Shown here piece by piece: positions 56,401 to 64,000 of a stretch of 64,000 bases of DNA (position 1 is the stretch's first letter; every line of letters starts with the position of its first letter). The notes under the pieces are model-generated. The model searched no databases, was not told where the DNA came from, and was given only the letters and a program-made list of their open reading frames with translations. This DNA comes from Aquibium sp. ELW1220. GTDB lineage: Bacteria > Pseudomonadota > Alphaproteobacteria > Rhizobiales > Rhizobiaceae. The position numbers were made by a program, and so were the translations under genes. Where the stretch lies: positions 103,455-167,454 of the forward strand of contig NZ_JAOAOQ010000003.1 of NCBI RefSeq assembly GCF_030398385.1. Direction: 5' to 3'.

Positions 56401-57992
56401 CCGTCGGCGACCCCGGCGCCGTTGCCCCCTACGACGACGTCGACGGCAGCGCGGTGCTCGCCGGTACCGGCACGATCGGCGGCGACGTCGGCATCCATGC
56501 CGGCGGGGCGATCGTCGCCGGAACCGACGGCGAGCCGGGCACCCTCACCATCGCAGGCGATCTCGTCTTCACCGGTGGCGCGGTGTTCGGGGTCCAGTTC
56601 GACGAGGACGGCGAGCACGCCGGCCTGGTCCACGTCACCGGCACCGCCTCGCTCGCAGGCACCGTCGCGCCGGTCGGGCTCGAAGACCGTTTCCGCGGCC
56701 CGCAGTCGTACACGATCCTGACCGCCGACCAGGGCTATACGGGCACCTTCTCCGGCATCGACTACACGTCCGCGTTCCTCGACGCCGGGCTCGTCTACGA
56801 CGACGACGACGTGCTCCTGACGCTCGCGCGCAATGATGTCGGACTGGACGACGTCGCCGGCACGCCGAACCAGGACGCGACCGCGAAAGGGATCGAATCG
56901 CTCGGGGAAAACGACGAAATCCTGCAGCGCATCCTGATGCTCGACGCCCTCGGTGCCAGCGACAGCTTCGACAGTCTGTCGGGCGAGATCGCCGCGGCCA
57001 CGCAGGGCGGACTGGTCCTGTCGTCGCAGTTCTTCAGCCGCACGGCCATCGACCGGATCGCGCAGGCCTTCGGCGATGGCGACCGGACCCAGACGGGCAG
57101 CATCCTCGTCTCCAGCTACGGACCGGCGGGAGACCTCGCGCCGGCCGCCGCCGGGCACGGCGTTTCGCTCTGGACCTCCTTCGATGGTTCGAGCGGGTCG
57201 CTCGACGGCTCCGGCAACGCGGCATCGCTCGATCGCAGCTCGATCGGTGCCGCCTTCGGCGCCGACTTCGCGCCGGGCGAGGCCAGCCGCCTGGGCCTTC
57301 TTGCCGCCTACCATTCGTCGGACTACGACGCCGACGGTCGCGCCTCCACCTCCAGCGCCGACAGCTGGGAGGTCGGCGCCTATGGCGGCGTGCGGCTCGG
57401 CGAATTCGCGCTCAGCGGCGGCGCAGGCTATGCCTGGCACGACATCGAGACCGCGCGCGTCGCCTCCATCGGCAATTTCTCGGAAGCGCTTTCCGGCTCG
57501 ACCACGGGCGGCTCGCTGCAGGTCTTCGGCGAAATCAGCCGGGCCTACGTCCTGCCATTCGGTGCCCAGACGCTGCAGGTCGAACCTTTCGCCGGGATCG
57601 ACTACGTGCACCTCAGCGTCGACGGCTATCGGGAGACCGGCGGCATCACCGCCCTGTCGATCGCCGACAGCCAGAGCGACGTCGCCTATACCACCCTCGG
57701 CCTGCGCACCTCGATGCGCCTGCCTTCGGTCGGCGCCGGTGCGCGGGTGAACGGCATGCTCGGCTGGCGGCATGGCTTCGGCGACCTCACGCCGACGTCC
57801 ACGGCAAGCTTCGCCGGCGGTTCGGCCTTCGCCGTCGACGGCGCGCCGCTGTCGGAAAACCTGGCGCTGGTCGGCGCCGGCATCGCGATCGACCTCGCCC
57901 CGAAGGCGTCGCTGTCGATCGACTATCGCGGCGCCTTCGGCGAAGCCTCGACGGAAAACGGCGGCGAGGCGCGGTTCACCCTGCGCTTCTGA
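53421..57992 (+). CDS. Autotransporter (type Va secretion) with repetitive passenger
   Basis: A 1523-residue outer-membrane protein. The start is GTG with GGGGGA 6 nt upstream. An extended signal region of about 65 residues (LRTSVCLAALSLAGLGALDT then APAFAACSV) precedes a beta-helical passenger rich in GTVTSN, NSGTVT and GSGTWTITGSG repeats (residues about 70-1230). The last 270 or so residues are the beta-barrel (WTSFDGSSGSLDG, SWEVGAYGGVRLGEFALSGG), ending in phenylalanine (RFTLRF) as expected for BAM recognition. It is probably an adhesin or surface protein. A hairpin terminator follows the stop. Confidence 0.92.
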   Translation: MTVNHSNTWKGRTARSNNSRPMREDNLLRAWPSGKAPLSRPLRTSVCLAALSLAGLGALDTAPAFAACSVTGATTLVSCDSASVSVTMTPGTGSLTVDGVDTVSVIYASPQVVGVYDQTVTLTGTTSIDNPDYSGLVMQFGTTPDTPPQPIAVTVNATVDIGADVVANSGPGGFGTIWVLNDYAGTVDIDNAGSLSGTFASSDTSVLSGVTNLGAVTITNSGSVTSNGGRGIYADGNKNGTDDATISVTNTATGSVQATTAGIRVIAYNGLASITNDGTVDSTLFQGLIAWSADGDATVTNTGTVTSNTDNAVYAATNVGTATVTNSGTVTATGDASYDAARAEIRDPVGYSGLIGTASTSGDIFITNEATGIVTAVRDSAIRAATPEGDVTIVNAGSLTGLTGIVVDNGLSGAVDGDISVTNSGTVTATSHAVWLDGTTNLLTNSGTVQTTGDTAVYTGNGDTTIVNTGTIAASSASETAISMGSGNNRLVLSDTATLVGKVENVSASNTLDLTGSATGAFDLGTVHAAGQFQGFSKLDKSGSGTWTITGSGSSLSDSLAVNEGTLALQGTLSVVTASVGSDVAATLAISNGGSLTSENATVGGPDGGAGTVTISGTGSSWTSTGELTVGLDGGEGSITVSGGASFTARRLALSTASWQAGQGGDGSLTVTGDGTTWTNTGGVDIARTEGSTGSLTISDGASASIVKTGIYSGAGAEITITGQDTSVTIGSKTVEDDRAWLSPEGGTVTVSDGAYLFANGIYVGPGGSNLTTMTVTGEGTVVEGDVRLYVGGQNGSRDEDPMNGNGVLVVSDGAEVTIAGTIGAGMDPNSQGVITVTGAGSLLWAKANPTASTLGNFYVGYNGSGTVTVANGAVIRADNEVRIGYDDQGDGTLVIGAAEGSAAAAAGTVDTAKVVFGAGGGQIVFNHILLDPATGDLIDYTFAPEIKGSGSILHLEGVTRLTGDSSDFSGSVLHENGILIVEGTLGDGTATVTVGDPGAVAPYDDVDGSAVLAGTGTIGGDVGIHAGGAIVAGTDGEPGTLTIAGDLVFTGGAVFGVQFDEDGEHAGLVHVTGTASLAGTVAPVGLEDRFRGPQSYTILTADQGYTGTFSGIDYTSAFLDAGLVYDDDDVLLTLARNDVGLDDVAGTPNQDATAKGIESLGENDEILQRILMLDALGASDSFDSLSGEIAAATQGGLVLSSQFFSRTAIDRIAQAFGDGDRTQTGSILVSSYGPAGDLAPAAAGHGVSLWTSFDGSSGSLDGSGNAASLDRSSIGAAFGADFAPGEASRLGLLAAYHSSDYDADGRASTSSADSWEVGAYGGVRLGEFALSGGAGYAWHDIETARVASIGNFSEALSGSTTGGSLQVFGEISRAYVLPFGAQTLQVEPFAGIDYVHLSVDGYRETGGITALSIADSQSDVAYTTLGLRTSMRLPSVGAGARVNGMLGWRHGFGDLTPTSTASFAGGSAFAVDGAPLSENLALVGAGIAIDLAPKASLSIDYRGAFGEASTENGGEARFTLRF

Positions 57993-58012
57993 GACGCTTT
58001 GGCGACAATGAG

Positions 58013-58042
58013 AACGGCCGGTCCCCCCGAGGACCGGCCGTT
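58013..58042. terminator. Bidirectional intrinsic terminator
   Basis: AACGGCCGGTCC, a 6 nt loop, then GGACCGGCCGTT: a perfect 12 bp GC-rich stem. It lies 20 bp after the autotransporter stop and 18 bp past the stop of the convergent SDR gene. The trailing CCCTTTCC is only weakly T-rich on the plus strand. Confidence 0.75.
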
Positions 58043-58060
58043 CCCTTTCCGCTCCTGCGA

Positions 58061-58930
58061 TCAGCCCTGCATGCCGGCGAGCTTCGTGTCGGTCATGGCG
58101 AGCACCTCGTCCGGCACGAAGAAGTCCGCAGCCAGCGCTCCCGTCGCGCCCGGCGCGTAGGCGGAGAAGTCGCTCACGCCTTCCTCGCGCAGCACCAGTT
58201 CGTCGATGAAGAAATTGCCGGTGCAGTCGCGCGCGGATCGGTTCAGGATCGCATGCGCGGCATCCGCCATGATGTCGGGCAGCCGGCTCATCGAGGCCAT
58301 CGCGTCGCCGCCGAGCAGGTTGCGCACGGCCGCCGTGTCGATCGCCGTGAGCGGCCAAAGCGAGTTCACCGCGATGCCGTCGCGGGCGAACTCGGCGCTC
58401 ATGCCCAACGTGCACATCGACATGCCGAATTTCGCCATCGTATAGGCGACGTGGTTCCTGAACCATTTCGGGTCCATGTCGAGCGGCGGCGCGAGATTGA
58501 GAATATGCGGGTTCTGCGCCTTCTTCAGGTGCGGGATGCAGGTCTTCGAGACGAGGAAGGTGCCGCGCGTGTTGATCTGGTGCATCAGGTCGTAGCGCTT
58601 CATGTCGGTTTCCAGCGTGCCGGTGAGCTGGATGGCGCTGGCATTGTTGATGCAGATGTCGATGCCGCCGAAAGCGTCGACCGTCGCCTGCACCGCCTCC
58701 GCCACCATCTCCTCGCTGCGGATGTCGCAGAGCACCGGCAGCGCCTTGCCGCCGGCCTGCTCGATCAGCGCGGCGGCCGTGTGGATGGTGCCCGGAAGCT
58801 TCGGATGCGGCTCGGCGGTCTTGGCCGCGATGGTGACGTTGGCGCCGTCGCGCGCCGCGCGCAGGGCGATCGCGAGGCCGATGCCCCGCGATCCACCGGA
58901 GATGAACAGGGTCTTTCCCTTCAGCGACAT
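58061..58930 (-). CDS. Short-chain dehydrogenase (HSDL2-like)
   Basis: A 289-residue SDR. The Rossmann motif is KTLFISGGSRGIGLAIALRA; NNAS is in ICINNASAIQLTG. The segments NPHILNLAPPLDMDPKWF, AYTMAKFGMSMCTLGMSAEF (YxxxK) and LWPLTAIDTAAVRNLLGGD match the hydroxysteroid-dehydrogenase-like 2 group. NAPPL occupies the place of the usual active-site serine, as in that group. GGGAG 6 nt before ATG 58930 sets the start. The substrate is unknown, possibly a fatty-acyl compound. Confidence 0.9.
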   Translation of the reverse strand: MSLKGKTLFISGGSRGIGLAIALRAARDGANVTIAAKTAEPHPKLPGTIHTAAALIEQAGGKALPVLCDIRSEEMVAEAVQATVDAFGGIDICINNASAIQLTGTLETDMKRYDLMHQINTRGTFLVSKTCIPHLKKAQNPHILNLAPPLDMDPKWFRNHVAYTMAKFGMSMCTLGMSAEFARDGIAVNSLWPLTAIDTAAVRNLLGGDAMASMSRLPDIMADAAHAILNRSARDCTGNFFIDELVLREEGVSDFSAYAPGATGALAADFFVPDEVLAMTDTKLAGMQG

Positions 58931-58997
58931 GGCATGCTCCCGCATCGTGTTACGGGCGCATCCTTGCCTGCGCAGGGGTGCGACGCAAGCTACCGTG

Positions 58998-59186
58998 TCA
59001 GTCCTTGCCGGAAAGCTGGCGCAGGAAGTCGCGGACGCGCATCAGTTCGGGTGCGATCAACCCGTCCTGGGTCAGGTGCTCGTGGATGTAGCGATCGAGG
59101 TCCCGCCGCGCGCGCCAGAGGTCGTAGCCTTCGACCGGCGGCAATGACGGTGCATCTTCCACCGGACGCTTCTTGACTGCGGACAT
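58998..59186 (-). CDS. Small hypothetical protein (62 residues)
   Basis: Begins MSAVKKRPVEDAPSLPPVEG, then DLWRARRDLDRYIHEHLTQD and a final helix RVRDFLRQLSGKD. It is soluble and helical, with no family I recognise. ATG 59186 is preferred over 59192 because GAGGG then lies at a normal distance. It is 68 bp upstream of the SDR gene in the same direction. Confidence 0.6.
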   Translation of the reverse strand: MSAVKKRPVEDAPSLPPVEGYDLWRARRDLDRYIHEHLTQDGLIAPELMRVRDFLRQLSGKD

Positions 59187-59323
59187 CCCCATCCCTCGCG
59201 TGGGCAAATGCCGTCTGTATTCCACAAGGCGCTCATAGACACATTGCGCTTAGTCAATTCGCCGGCGAAAAATCGCCCGGCCCGCCGCGGCGGTCGTCCG
59301 AAGGCGCCGCACCACGGCCACCC

Positions 59324-59731
59324 TCACTCTTCGCCGGCCTCGAGCCCCCATTGCTCGACCAGTTTCGGGTGGACCAGCTTTGCGTGGAGCGTCAGGAGCA
59401 CCACGTCGGCGTCGAACCCCTCGCCCGCCTCGATCGCGGCCTCCAGCCGCCGCTCCGCGTCCTCGGCCGGCTGCGGGCCGTTGGCGATCGTGAAGGCCTC
59501 GGGGCCGAGCGCGCAATAGGCAAACAGCCAAGCCGTGAAGGGATAGGCGTGCGCGGGCGGCTCGCCCGCCGGATCGTGGTCCTTCATCAGGTTGACCAGC
59601 GCCAGCTTGGCGCCTTCCGGCACGCGGGCCGGATGCAGGTCGAAGGCGCGCAGCGCGTCGTCGAGAAGGCGCAGGTCCTCCGACCGCCCGAAACGCCCAA
59701 GAAACCCGAAAGAAGATCCGCGCCTGGCCAT
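59324..59731 (-). CDS. Hypothetical protein (135 residues)
   Basis: A soluble protein beginning MARRGSSFGFLGRFGRSEDL. Conserved-looking parts are LRLLDDALRAFDLHPARVPEG, KLALVNLMKDH, PFTAWLFAYCALGPEAF and ERRLEAAIEAGEGFDADVVL. It is helical and acidic towards the C-terminus. No family recognised. GGGAGG lies 4 nt before ATG 59731. Confidence 0.7.
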   Translation of the reverse strand: MARRGSSFGFLGRFGRSEDLRLLDDALRAFDLHPARVPEGAKLALVNLMKDHDPAGEPPAHAYPFTAWLFAYCALGPEAFTIANGPQPAEDAERRLEAAIEAGEGFDADVVLLTLHAKLVHPKLVEQWGLEAGEE

Positions 59732-59854
59732 GCAACCTCCCTTTCGCCGCGCGACACCCGATCGCGGCGATCTCGACCCCACATCGGCATCGGCCGCGCC
59801 CCGTTCAAGAGGCCGCCGCCGGTTCTGCCCCGGCCGGTCCGGCGCCGGCCGGCC

Positions 59855-60415
59855 TCAGTCCGGCTTGCGCTCGATGAAACGCATGCGGTTGCTGAAGGGA
59901 TCGGTCACCTGCATCTCGGCGCCCCAGTCCTGGTCGACGATCCCCGGCTTCATGTAGCGATAGTCCTTCGCCTTCAGCTCGGCGTGGAAGGCGGCGATGC
60001 CGGTCATGAAGACCACCATGTTGCCGCCGGGTGTTGCGTCGCCGGCATGTTCCGACAGGTGCAGCCGCAGATTTGCCCGCGAGACCTGGCAGTAGAGCGG
60101 AAAATCGTCGCCGAAGCGATGCTCCCAGTCCACCGAGAAGCCGAGGAAGCCGCAGTAGAACTCGCGCGCCTTGGCCTCGTCGAAGATGCGCATGATCGGC
60201 ACTGGCGGTTCGAAGGCGAAAGGCGCGTCTCCCGCGCCCTCGCCGTCCGTCGTGCCGGCCGCGCCGATCTTCGCCGAAAGCACGTTCCAGTTCGGCAGGC
60301 CGAACTGCCGCGCCACCAGTTCGAGCGCGGCCGAGTGCGTGAGGTCGACGCCCGTCTCGCGCATGGCCTCGCGCAGCGACTTCGCCATCGCCTTGGCGTC
60401 CAGATATGTCCGCAT
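59855..60415 (-). CDS. Glyoxalase/VOC-superfamily protein
   Basis: A 186-residue protein. Residues 1-55 (DAKAMAKSLREAMRETGVDL, HSAALELVARQFGLPNWNVL) are the helical domain that often precedes VOC domains annotated 'glyoxalase superfamily protein'. Residues about 65-183 are one VOC unit (VPIMRIFDEAKAREFYCGFL, NLRLHLSEHAGDATPGGNMV, DPFSNRMRFIERKPD). The metal-binding residues of true glyoxalase I are not all evident. Bleomycin-resistance or glyoxalase activity is possible but unproven. The 278 bp up to uvrD holds no clear gene. Confidence 0.82.
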   Translation of the reverse strand: MRTYLDAKAMAKSLREAMRETGVDLTHSAALELVARQFGLPNWNVLSAKIGAAGTTDGEGAGDAPFAFEPPVPIMRIFDEAKAREFYCGFLGFSVDWEHRFGDDFPLYCQVSRANLRLHLSEHAGDATPGGNMVVFMTGIAAFHAELKAKDYRYMKPGIVDQDWGAEMQVTDPFSNRMRFIERKPD

Positions 60416-60693
60416 GAAGAGTGTCCGATCCTTCCATAGGCGGCGGAACAGTCTCCGGCGCCCGCGTTGCCGGTGTCGTCCACCGAGGGAGAGACCGGTT
60501 TAAGGATGGTTCCTGCGCGTTCGCCATCCCCTTTCGGGGTGCGGGCTGCGGGCCGCGCCAGCCCGGGACCTACTATAGGCAGGCCGGCGCAGGACGGTCA
60601 ACGACCCGCCTCGCCCCGCAGGCGAGCACCCCAAAGGGAACAAAACGGACACGCTCGCTGGCCTTTGCCGGGCGAATCATTACATTCGGGCGC

Positions 60694-63495
60694 ATGTCAG
60701 ACTTTCCCGATATGCCGTTCTTCGACGAGGACGACGCCCGGCCCCCCCGTCCCGCCGCGGGCGGCGGCGGCATCGCCGCGCGCGCCATGGCCGCGCGCCA
60801 GCCGAAGGCCGTGGACTATCTCTCCGGGCTCAACCCCGAGCAGCGGCGTGCGGTGGAGACGACCGAGGGTCCGGTGCTGGTGCTGGCCGGCGCCGGCACC
60901 GGCAAGACGCGGGTGCTCACCACGCGCATCGCCCACATCCTGGCCACCGGCCGCGCCTGGCCCTCGCAGATCCTGGCCGTCACCTTCACCAACAAGGCCG
61001 CGCGCGAGATGAAGCACCGCATCGGCGTGCTGGTCGGCGAGGCGAACGTCGAGGGCATGCCCTGGCTGGGCACCTTCCACTCGATCGGCGTCAAGATCCT
61101 GCGCCGCCATGCCGAGCTCGCCGGCCTGCGCTCCGACTTCACCATCCTCGACACCGACGACGTCATCCGGCTGATCAAGCAGCTGATCCAGGCCGAGGGG
61201 CTGGACGACAAGCGCTGGCCGGCGCGCCAGTTCGCGCAGATGATCGACGGCTGGAAGAACAAGGGTCTGGCGCCGAAGGACATTCCGGAAGGCGACGCGC
61301 GCGCCTTCGCCAACGGCAAGGGCCGAGAACTCTACGCCGCCTACCAGGAACGGCTGAAGACGCTGAACGCCTGCGATTTCGGCGACCTGCTCTGCCACCC
61401 GATCCGACTCCTGCGCGACAATCCCGACGTGCTGGCCGACTATCACCGGCGGTTCAAGTACATCCTCGTCGACGAGTACCAGGATACGAACACCGCGCAG
61501 TACATGTGGCTCAGGCTTTTGGCGCAGCGGCCGAAGCAGCCCTCTTCTCCCCGTTCACGGGGAGAAGATGCCGGCAGGCAGATGAGGGGCGGCGCGACGG
61601 TCAGCGAGGATGGCACCGGCCCCTCATCCGCCCCTTCGGGGCACCTTCTCCCCGTGGACGGGGAGAAGGAAAGACCCACCGTCAACATCTGCTGCGTCGG
61701 CGACGACGACCAGTCGATCTACGGCTGGCGCGGGGCGGAGGTGGACAACATTCTGCGCTTCGACAAGGATTTCCCCGGCGCCGCGATCATCCGTCTCGAG
61801 CGCAACTACCGCTCCACCGCCCACATCCTGGGGGCCGCCTCCCATCTCATCGCCCACAACGAGGGCCGGCTCGGCAAGACACTGTTCACCGAGAAGTCCG
61901 ACCCCGAGGACGCGAAGGTGCAGGTGCATGCCGCCTGGGACTCCGAGGAGGAGGCGCGCGCGGTCGGCGAGGAGCTGGAGCAGATCGAGCGCAAGGGCGG
62001 ATCGCTCAACGACGTCGCCATCCTGGTGCGCGCCTCGTTCCAGATGCGCGAGTTCGAAGAGCGCTTCATCACGCTCGGCCTCGCCTACCGCGTCATCGGC
62101 GGCCCGCGCTTCTACGAGCGCCAGGAAATCCGCGACGCCATGGCCTATCTCAGGGTCGTGTCCAATCCCACCGACGACCTCGCCTTCGAGCGCATCGTCA
62201 ACGTGCCGAAGCGCGGGCTCGGCGACGCCGCCGTGCGCCAGCTGCACGACGCCGCGCGTACGCTGGGCGTCCCCATGATCGAGGCGGCTCGGCGGCTGGC
62301 CGAGAGCGACGAGATGAAGCCCAAGCCGCGTGCCGCGCTGCGCGAGCTCGCCGCCTCGTTCCTGCGCTGGCAGGAGGCGCTGGAGGCGACGCCGCACACC
62401 GAGCTGGCCGAGATCATCCTGGAAGAGAGCGGCTACACCGACATGTGGAAGGCCGACAAGTCGGCCGAGGCGCCGGGGCGGCTGGAGAACCTCAAGGAGC
62501 TGATCCGCTCCATGGACGGCTACGAGAGCCTGCGCGGCTTCCTCGAGCACGTCGCGCTGGTCATGGACACCGAGCAGACCGAGGCGACCGATGCCGTCTC
62601 GATCATGACGCTGCACTCGGCCAAGGGGCTGGAGTTCGACACCGTCTTCCTGCCCGGCTGGGAGGAAGGCCTGTTCCCGCACCAGCGCGCGCTCGACGAG
62701 GGCGGCCGATCGGGGCTGGAGGAGGAGCGGCGGCTGGCCTATGTCGGCGTCACCCGCGCCAAGCGCGTGCTGCACATCTGGTTCGTGTCGAACCGGCGCA
62801 TCCACGGCCTGTGGCAATCCACCATCCCGTCCCGCTTCCTCGACGAACTGCCCGAGGCGCATGTCGAGGTGGCCGATGCCGGCCAGTCCTATGGCGGCTA
62901 CGGCGGCGGTTCCGGATATGGCGGCCAGGGTTCCGGCTATGGCGGCACCCAGGGCTCCGGCCGCTTCTCCGACGGCAATGCCGGCCGCCGCAACCCCTAC
63001 GGCGCCTCGCGCTTCGACACTCTGGGCGGCGGCGCGGCGAGCGGTTCGGGCGCCGGCGGCGCTTCAGGCGGCACGGGCGGACGCGGCGGCACGGGCGCAT
63101 CAGGCGGCCAGGGCGGCGGCTCCGGCGGCCAAGGCGGCGCCTTCTCCAACACCTACGCCACGCCCGGCTGGGCGCGCGCCCAGAAGAACCGCACCGAAGC
63201 CACCGACCGCAACTGGGGCAACCGCTCCGGCCATGCCGTCGAGCGCATCGGCTACGGCGAGACCGACTCGGGCTACGGCGCCGGCCGCGGCTCGGTCAAG
63301 GGCCGCGTCATCGAGGGCGAACTGGTGGCCAAAAGCGTCTCCGACACCCCGTCGGCCTTTTCGGTCGGCGACCGGGTGTTTCATCTGAAGTTCGGCAATG
63401 GGAACATCTCGGCGATCGAAGGCAACAAGCTGACGATCGATTTCGACAAGGCGGGGCAGAAGCGGGTGCTGGACGGGTTTGTGGAGAGGGTGTGA
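60694..63495 (+). CDS. uvrD: ATP-dependent DNA helicase UvrD/PcrA
   Basis: A 933-residue superfamily 1 helicase for repair and replication. It has motif I GAGTGKTRVLTTRIAHI, motif Ia TFTNKAAREMKHRI, motif II ILVDEYQDTNTAQY, motif III VGDDDQSIYGWRGAE, motif IV RLERNYRS, motif V MTLHSAKGLEFD and motif VI RRLAYVGVTRAK. Between motifs II and III, residues about 283-326 (61541-61670) are an in-frame insertion made of a palindromic repeat. A long Gly/Ser/Ala-rich linker (about residues 725-835) precedes the C-terminal tail VGDRVFHLKFGNGNISAIEG, a UvrD/PcrA Tudor-like domain. The start at 60694 has only a weak ribosome site. Confidence 0.93.
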   Translation: MSDFPDMPFFDEDDARPPRPAAGGGGIAARAMAARQPKAVDYLSGLNPEQRRAVETTEGPVLVLAGAGTGKTRVLTTRIAHILATGRAWPSQILAVTFTNKAAREMKHRIGVLVGEANVEGMPWLGTFHSIGVKILRRHAELAGLRSDFTILDTDDVIRLIKQLIQAEGLDDKRWPARQFAQMIDGWKNKGLAPKDIPEGDARAFANGKGRELYAAYQERLKTLNACDFGDLLCHPIRLLRDNPDVLADYHRRFKYILVDEYQDTNTAQYMWLRLLAQRPKQPSSPRSRGEDAGRQMRGGATVSEDGTGPSSAPSGHLLPVDGEKERPTVNICCVGDDDQSIYGWRGAEVDNILRFDKDFPGAAIIRLERNYRSTAHILGAASHLIAHNEGRLGKTLFTEKSDPEDAKVQVHAAWDSEEEARAVGEELEQIERKGGSLNDVAILVRASFQMREFEERFITLGLAYRVIGGPRFYERQEIRDAMAYLRVVSNPTDDLAFERIVNVPKRGLGDAAVRQLHDAARTLGVPMIEAARRLAESDEMKPKPRAALRELAASFLRWQEALEATPHTELAEIILEESGYTDMWKADKSAEAPGRLENLKELIRSMDGYESLRGFLEHVALVMDTEQTEATDAVSIMTLHSAKGLEFDTVFLPGWEEGLFPHQRALDEGGRSGLEEERRLAYVGVTRAKRVLHIWFVSNRRIHGLWQSTIPSRFLDELPEAHVEVADAGQSYGGYGGGSGYGGQGSGYGGTQGSGRFSDGNAGRRNPYGASRFDTLGGGAASGSGAGGASGGTGGRGGTGASGGQGGGSGGQGGAFSNTYATPGWARAQKNRTEATDRNWGNRSGHAVERIGYGETDSGYGAGRGSVKGRVIEGELVAKSVSDTPSAFSVGDRVFHLKFGNGNISAIEGNKLTIDFDKAGQKRVLDGFVERV
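61541..61670. repeat. Palindromic repeat inserted in frame inside uvrD
   Basis: Two stem-loops flank the segment: CTTCTCCCC/GGGGAGAAG at 61544-61567 and again at 61645-61668, in inverted layout around a GCGGATGAGGGG-type core. The sequence adds about 43 residues rich in Ser, Pro, Gly and Arg at a surface loop of the helicase, without breaking the frame. It resembles the intergenic palindromic repeats of Rhizobiales. Confidence 0.8.
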
Positions 63496-63901
63496 GGTTT
63501 TTCCTCCTCCCCGACACCCTCCGGCCGAACGGCCCCGTCCCGGCTCGGATCACGCCGCCCCACCATCGGGGCACGTGCCCGCCTCTCCCTCCTGTCCCGT
63601 CGGCCGAAGATGCCGAAAACGGCGGAGCGCGTTTCCTCGCCCCCCATCGGGGGGAGAGGTGGCCCGGGCGCAGCCCGGGACGGTGAGGGGGGCAGGCGCA
63701 AGCGTTCGCGCCCTTGCATCGACCGGACTTCGTAATTCCCCACTCCTAGCGTATTGCGTTCTTTCTGGACCGGCCTCCCCCTCACCGTCTCGGGCTTCGC
63801 CCGAGCCACCTCTCCCCCATGGTCATGGGGGAGAGGAAACGCGCTCCACCGTCGCGTCCCCGCCCCTTGCCCCTCCCCGCCCCGCATGCCATCCCTGCCC
63901 C
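63496..63901. repeat. Repeat-rich intergenic region with two inverted palindromic elements
   Basis: No gene is evident in this 406 bp gap. Element C (about 63627-63691) and element D (about 63775-63846) are inverted relative to each other. Both carry GCGCGTTTCCTC, a CTCTCCCCC/GGGGGAGAG stem, a variable GC hairpin (CCCGGGCGCAGCCCGGG in C, CTCGGGCTTCGCCCGAG in D) and CACCGT...CCCTC. They belong to the same family as the pair at 49143. A plus-strand promoter for the next gene is not obvious. Confidence 0.75.
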
Positions 63902-64000
63902 ATGCACAGCGTCACCATCCCCGACACCTTCCGCGAAAAAATCGCCCGCCGGCGCGGGCGGTTCGAGATCTTCGACCGGCTCGACCCCGCCCGCACGGCG
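63902..64000 (+). CDS. Isochorismatase-family cysteine hydrolase, N-terminal fragment
   Basis: Only 33 codons are present before the right edge: it begins MHSVTIPDTFREKIARRRG and reaches FDRLDPARTA. This N-terminus resembles nicotinamidase/isochorismatase-like hydrolases, in which the next residues would form the VVVDMQN strand. The call depends on that remembered resemblance, so it is moderate. Confidence 0.55.
   Translation, partial: MHSVTIPDTFREKIARRRGRFEIFDRLDPARTA

Noticed and set aside
54846..58466. A 1206-residue open frame antisense to the autotransporter
   Set aside because: It is a shadow of the repetitive GC-rich passenger: composition is Arg/Gly/Ala-rich, it shows no family motif, and the sense frame has a signal peptide, passenger repeats and a beta-barrel.
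60450..60475. GGAAC followed by CGTT upstream of uvrD, resembling an EcfG promoter
   Set aside because: The spacer is 15 nt, one shorter than the consistent 16 nt of the other candidates, and it lies over 200 bp from the gene start.

Overview
The window is GC-rich, gene-dense bacterial chromosome, almost certainly from an alphaproteobacterium of the Hyphomicrobiales (Rhizobiales), close to Mesorhizobium/Aminobacter-like genera. This rests on gene content and style (TRAP and Dpp-type transporters with LysR/GntR regulators, an Mrp antiporter, a UvrD of rhizobial type), on paired palindromic repeats between genes and inside uvrD, and on several GGAAC-N16-GGTT sequences that match the general-stress (EcfG) promoter of alphaproteobacteria. 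No rRNA, tRNA, CRISPR array, insertion sequence or prophage was seen.

Layout. 1-11834: solute uptake and catabolism: the end of an amidohydrolase, a LysR regulator, a TRAP transporter with fused permease, a GntR regulator, and a Dpp/Opp-type ABC importer with a fused permease-ATPase and a trailing alpha/beta hydrolase. 11864-17080: molybdate importer modABC and a YdeP/FdhF-like molybdopterin oxidoreductase that may use the cofactor. 17193-22852: a stress cluster of small membrane or hypothetical proteins, a DUF2243 protein, a thioredoxin-reductase-like flavoprotein, an SDR, a zinc alcohol dehydrogenase and a START-like protein. 22976-32312: a tightly overlapping nine-gene glycan operon (methyltransferase, UDP-glucuronate decarboxylase-like SDR, four glycosyltransferases, a glycosidase-epimerase fusion, an epimerase). 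It is divergent from an alcohol dehydrogenase/Gfo-Idh-MocA pair and two further small stress-type genes.

35467-41010: an electron-transfer unit: a flavohaem transmembrane reductase divergent from a five-haem cytochrome c with an FNR/FixK-like box between them, followed by a sigma-54 response regulator and its histidine kinase. 41084-47591: a complete mnhABCDEFG (Mrp) antiporter whose G subunit carries a long stress-protein-like tail. 47765-50912: a Rieske oxygenase, reductase and small-protein operon preceded by a cobalamin riboswitch. 51171-57992: an exonuclease-CBS-nucleotidyltransferase fusion and a 1523-residue autotransporter. 58061-64000: an SDR, small hypotheticals, a VOC protein, uvrD carrying an in-frame palindromic insertion, a repeat-rich gap, and the start of an isochorismatase-family hydrolase.

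The two most informative signals are regulatory. First, five GGAAC-N16-GGTT promoter candidates (plus one variant) tie the stress genes and the whole glycan operon together as one probable EcfG regulon. Second, a well-formed B12 riboswitch sits before a Rieske oxygenase operon that contains no obvious B12 gene. Functions are assigned by family recognition from the translated sequence; no database search was run.
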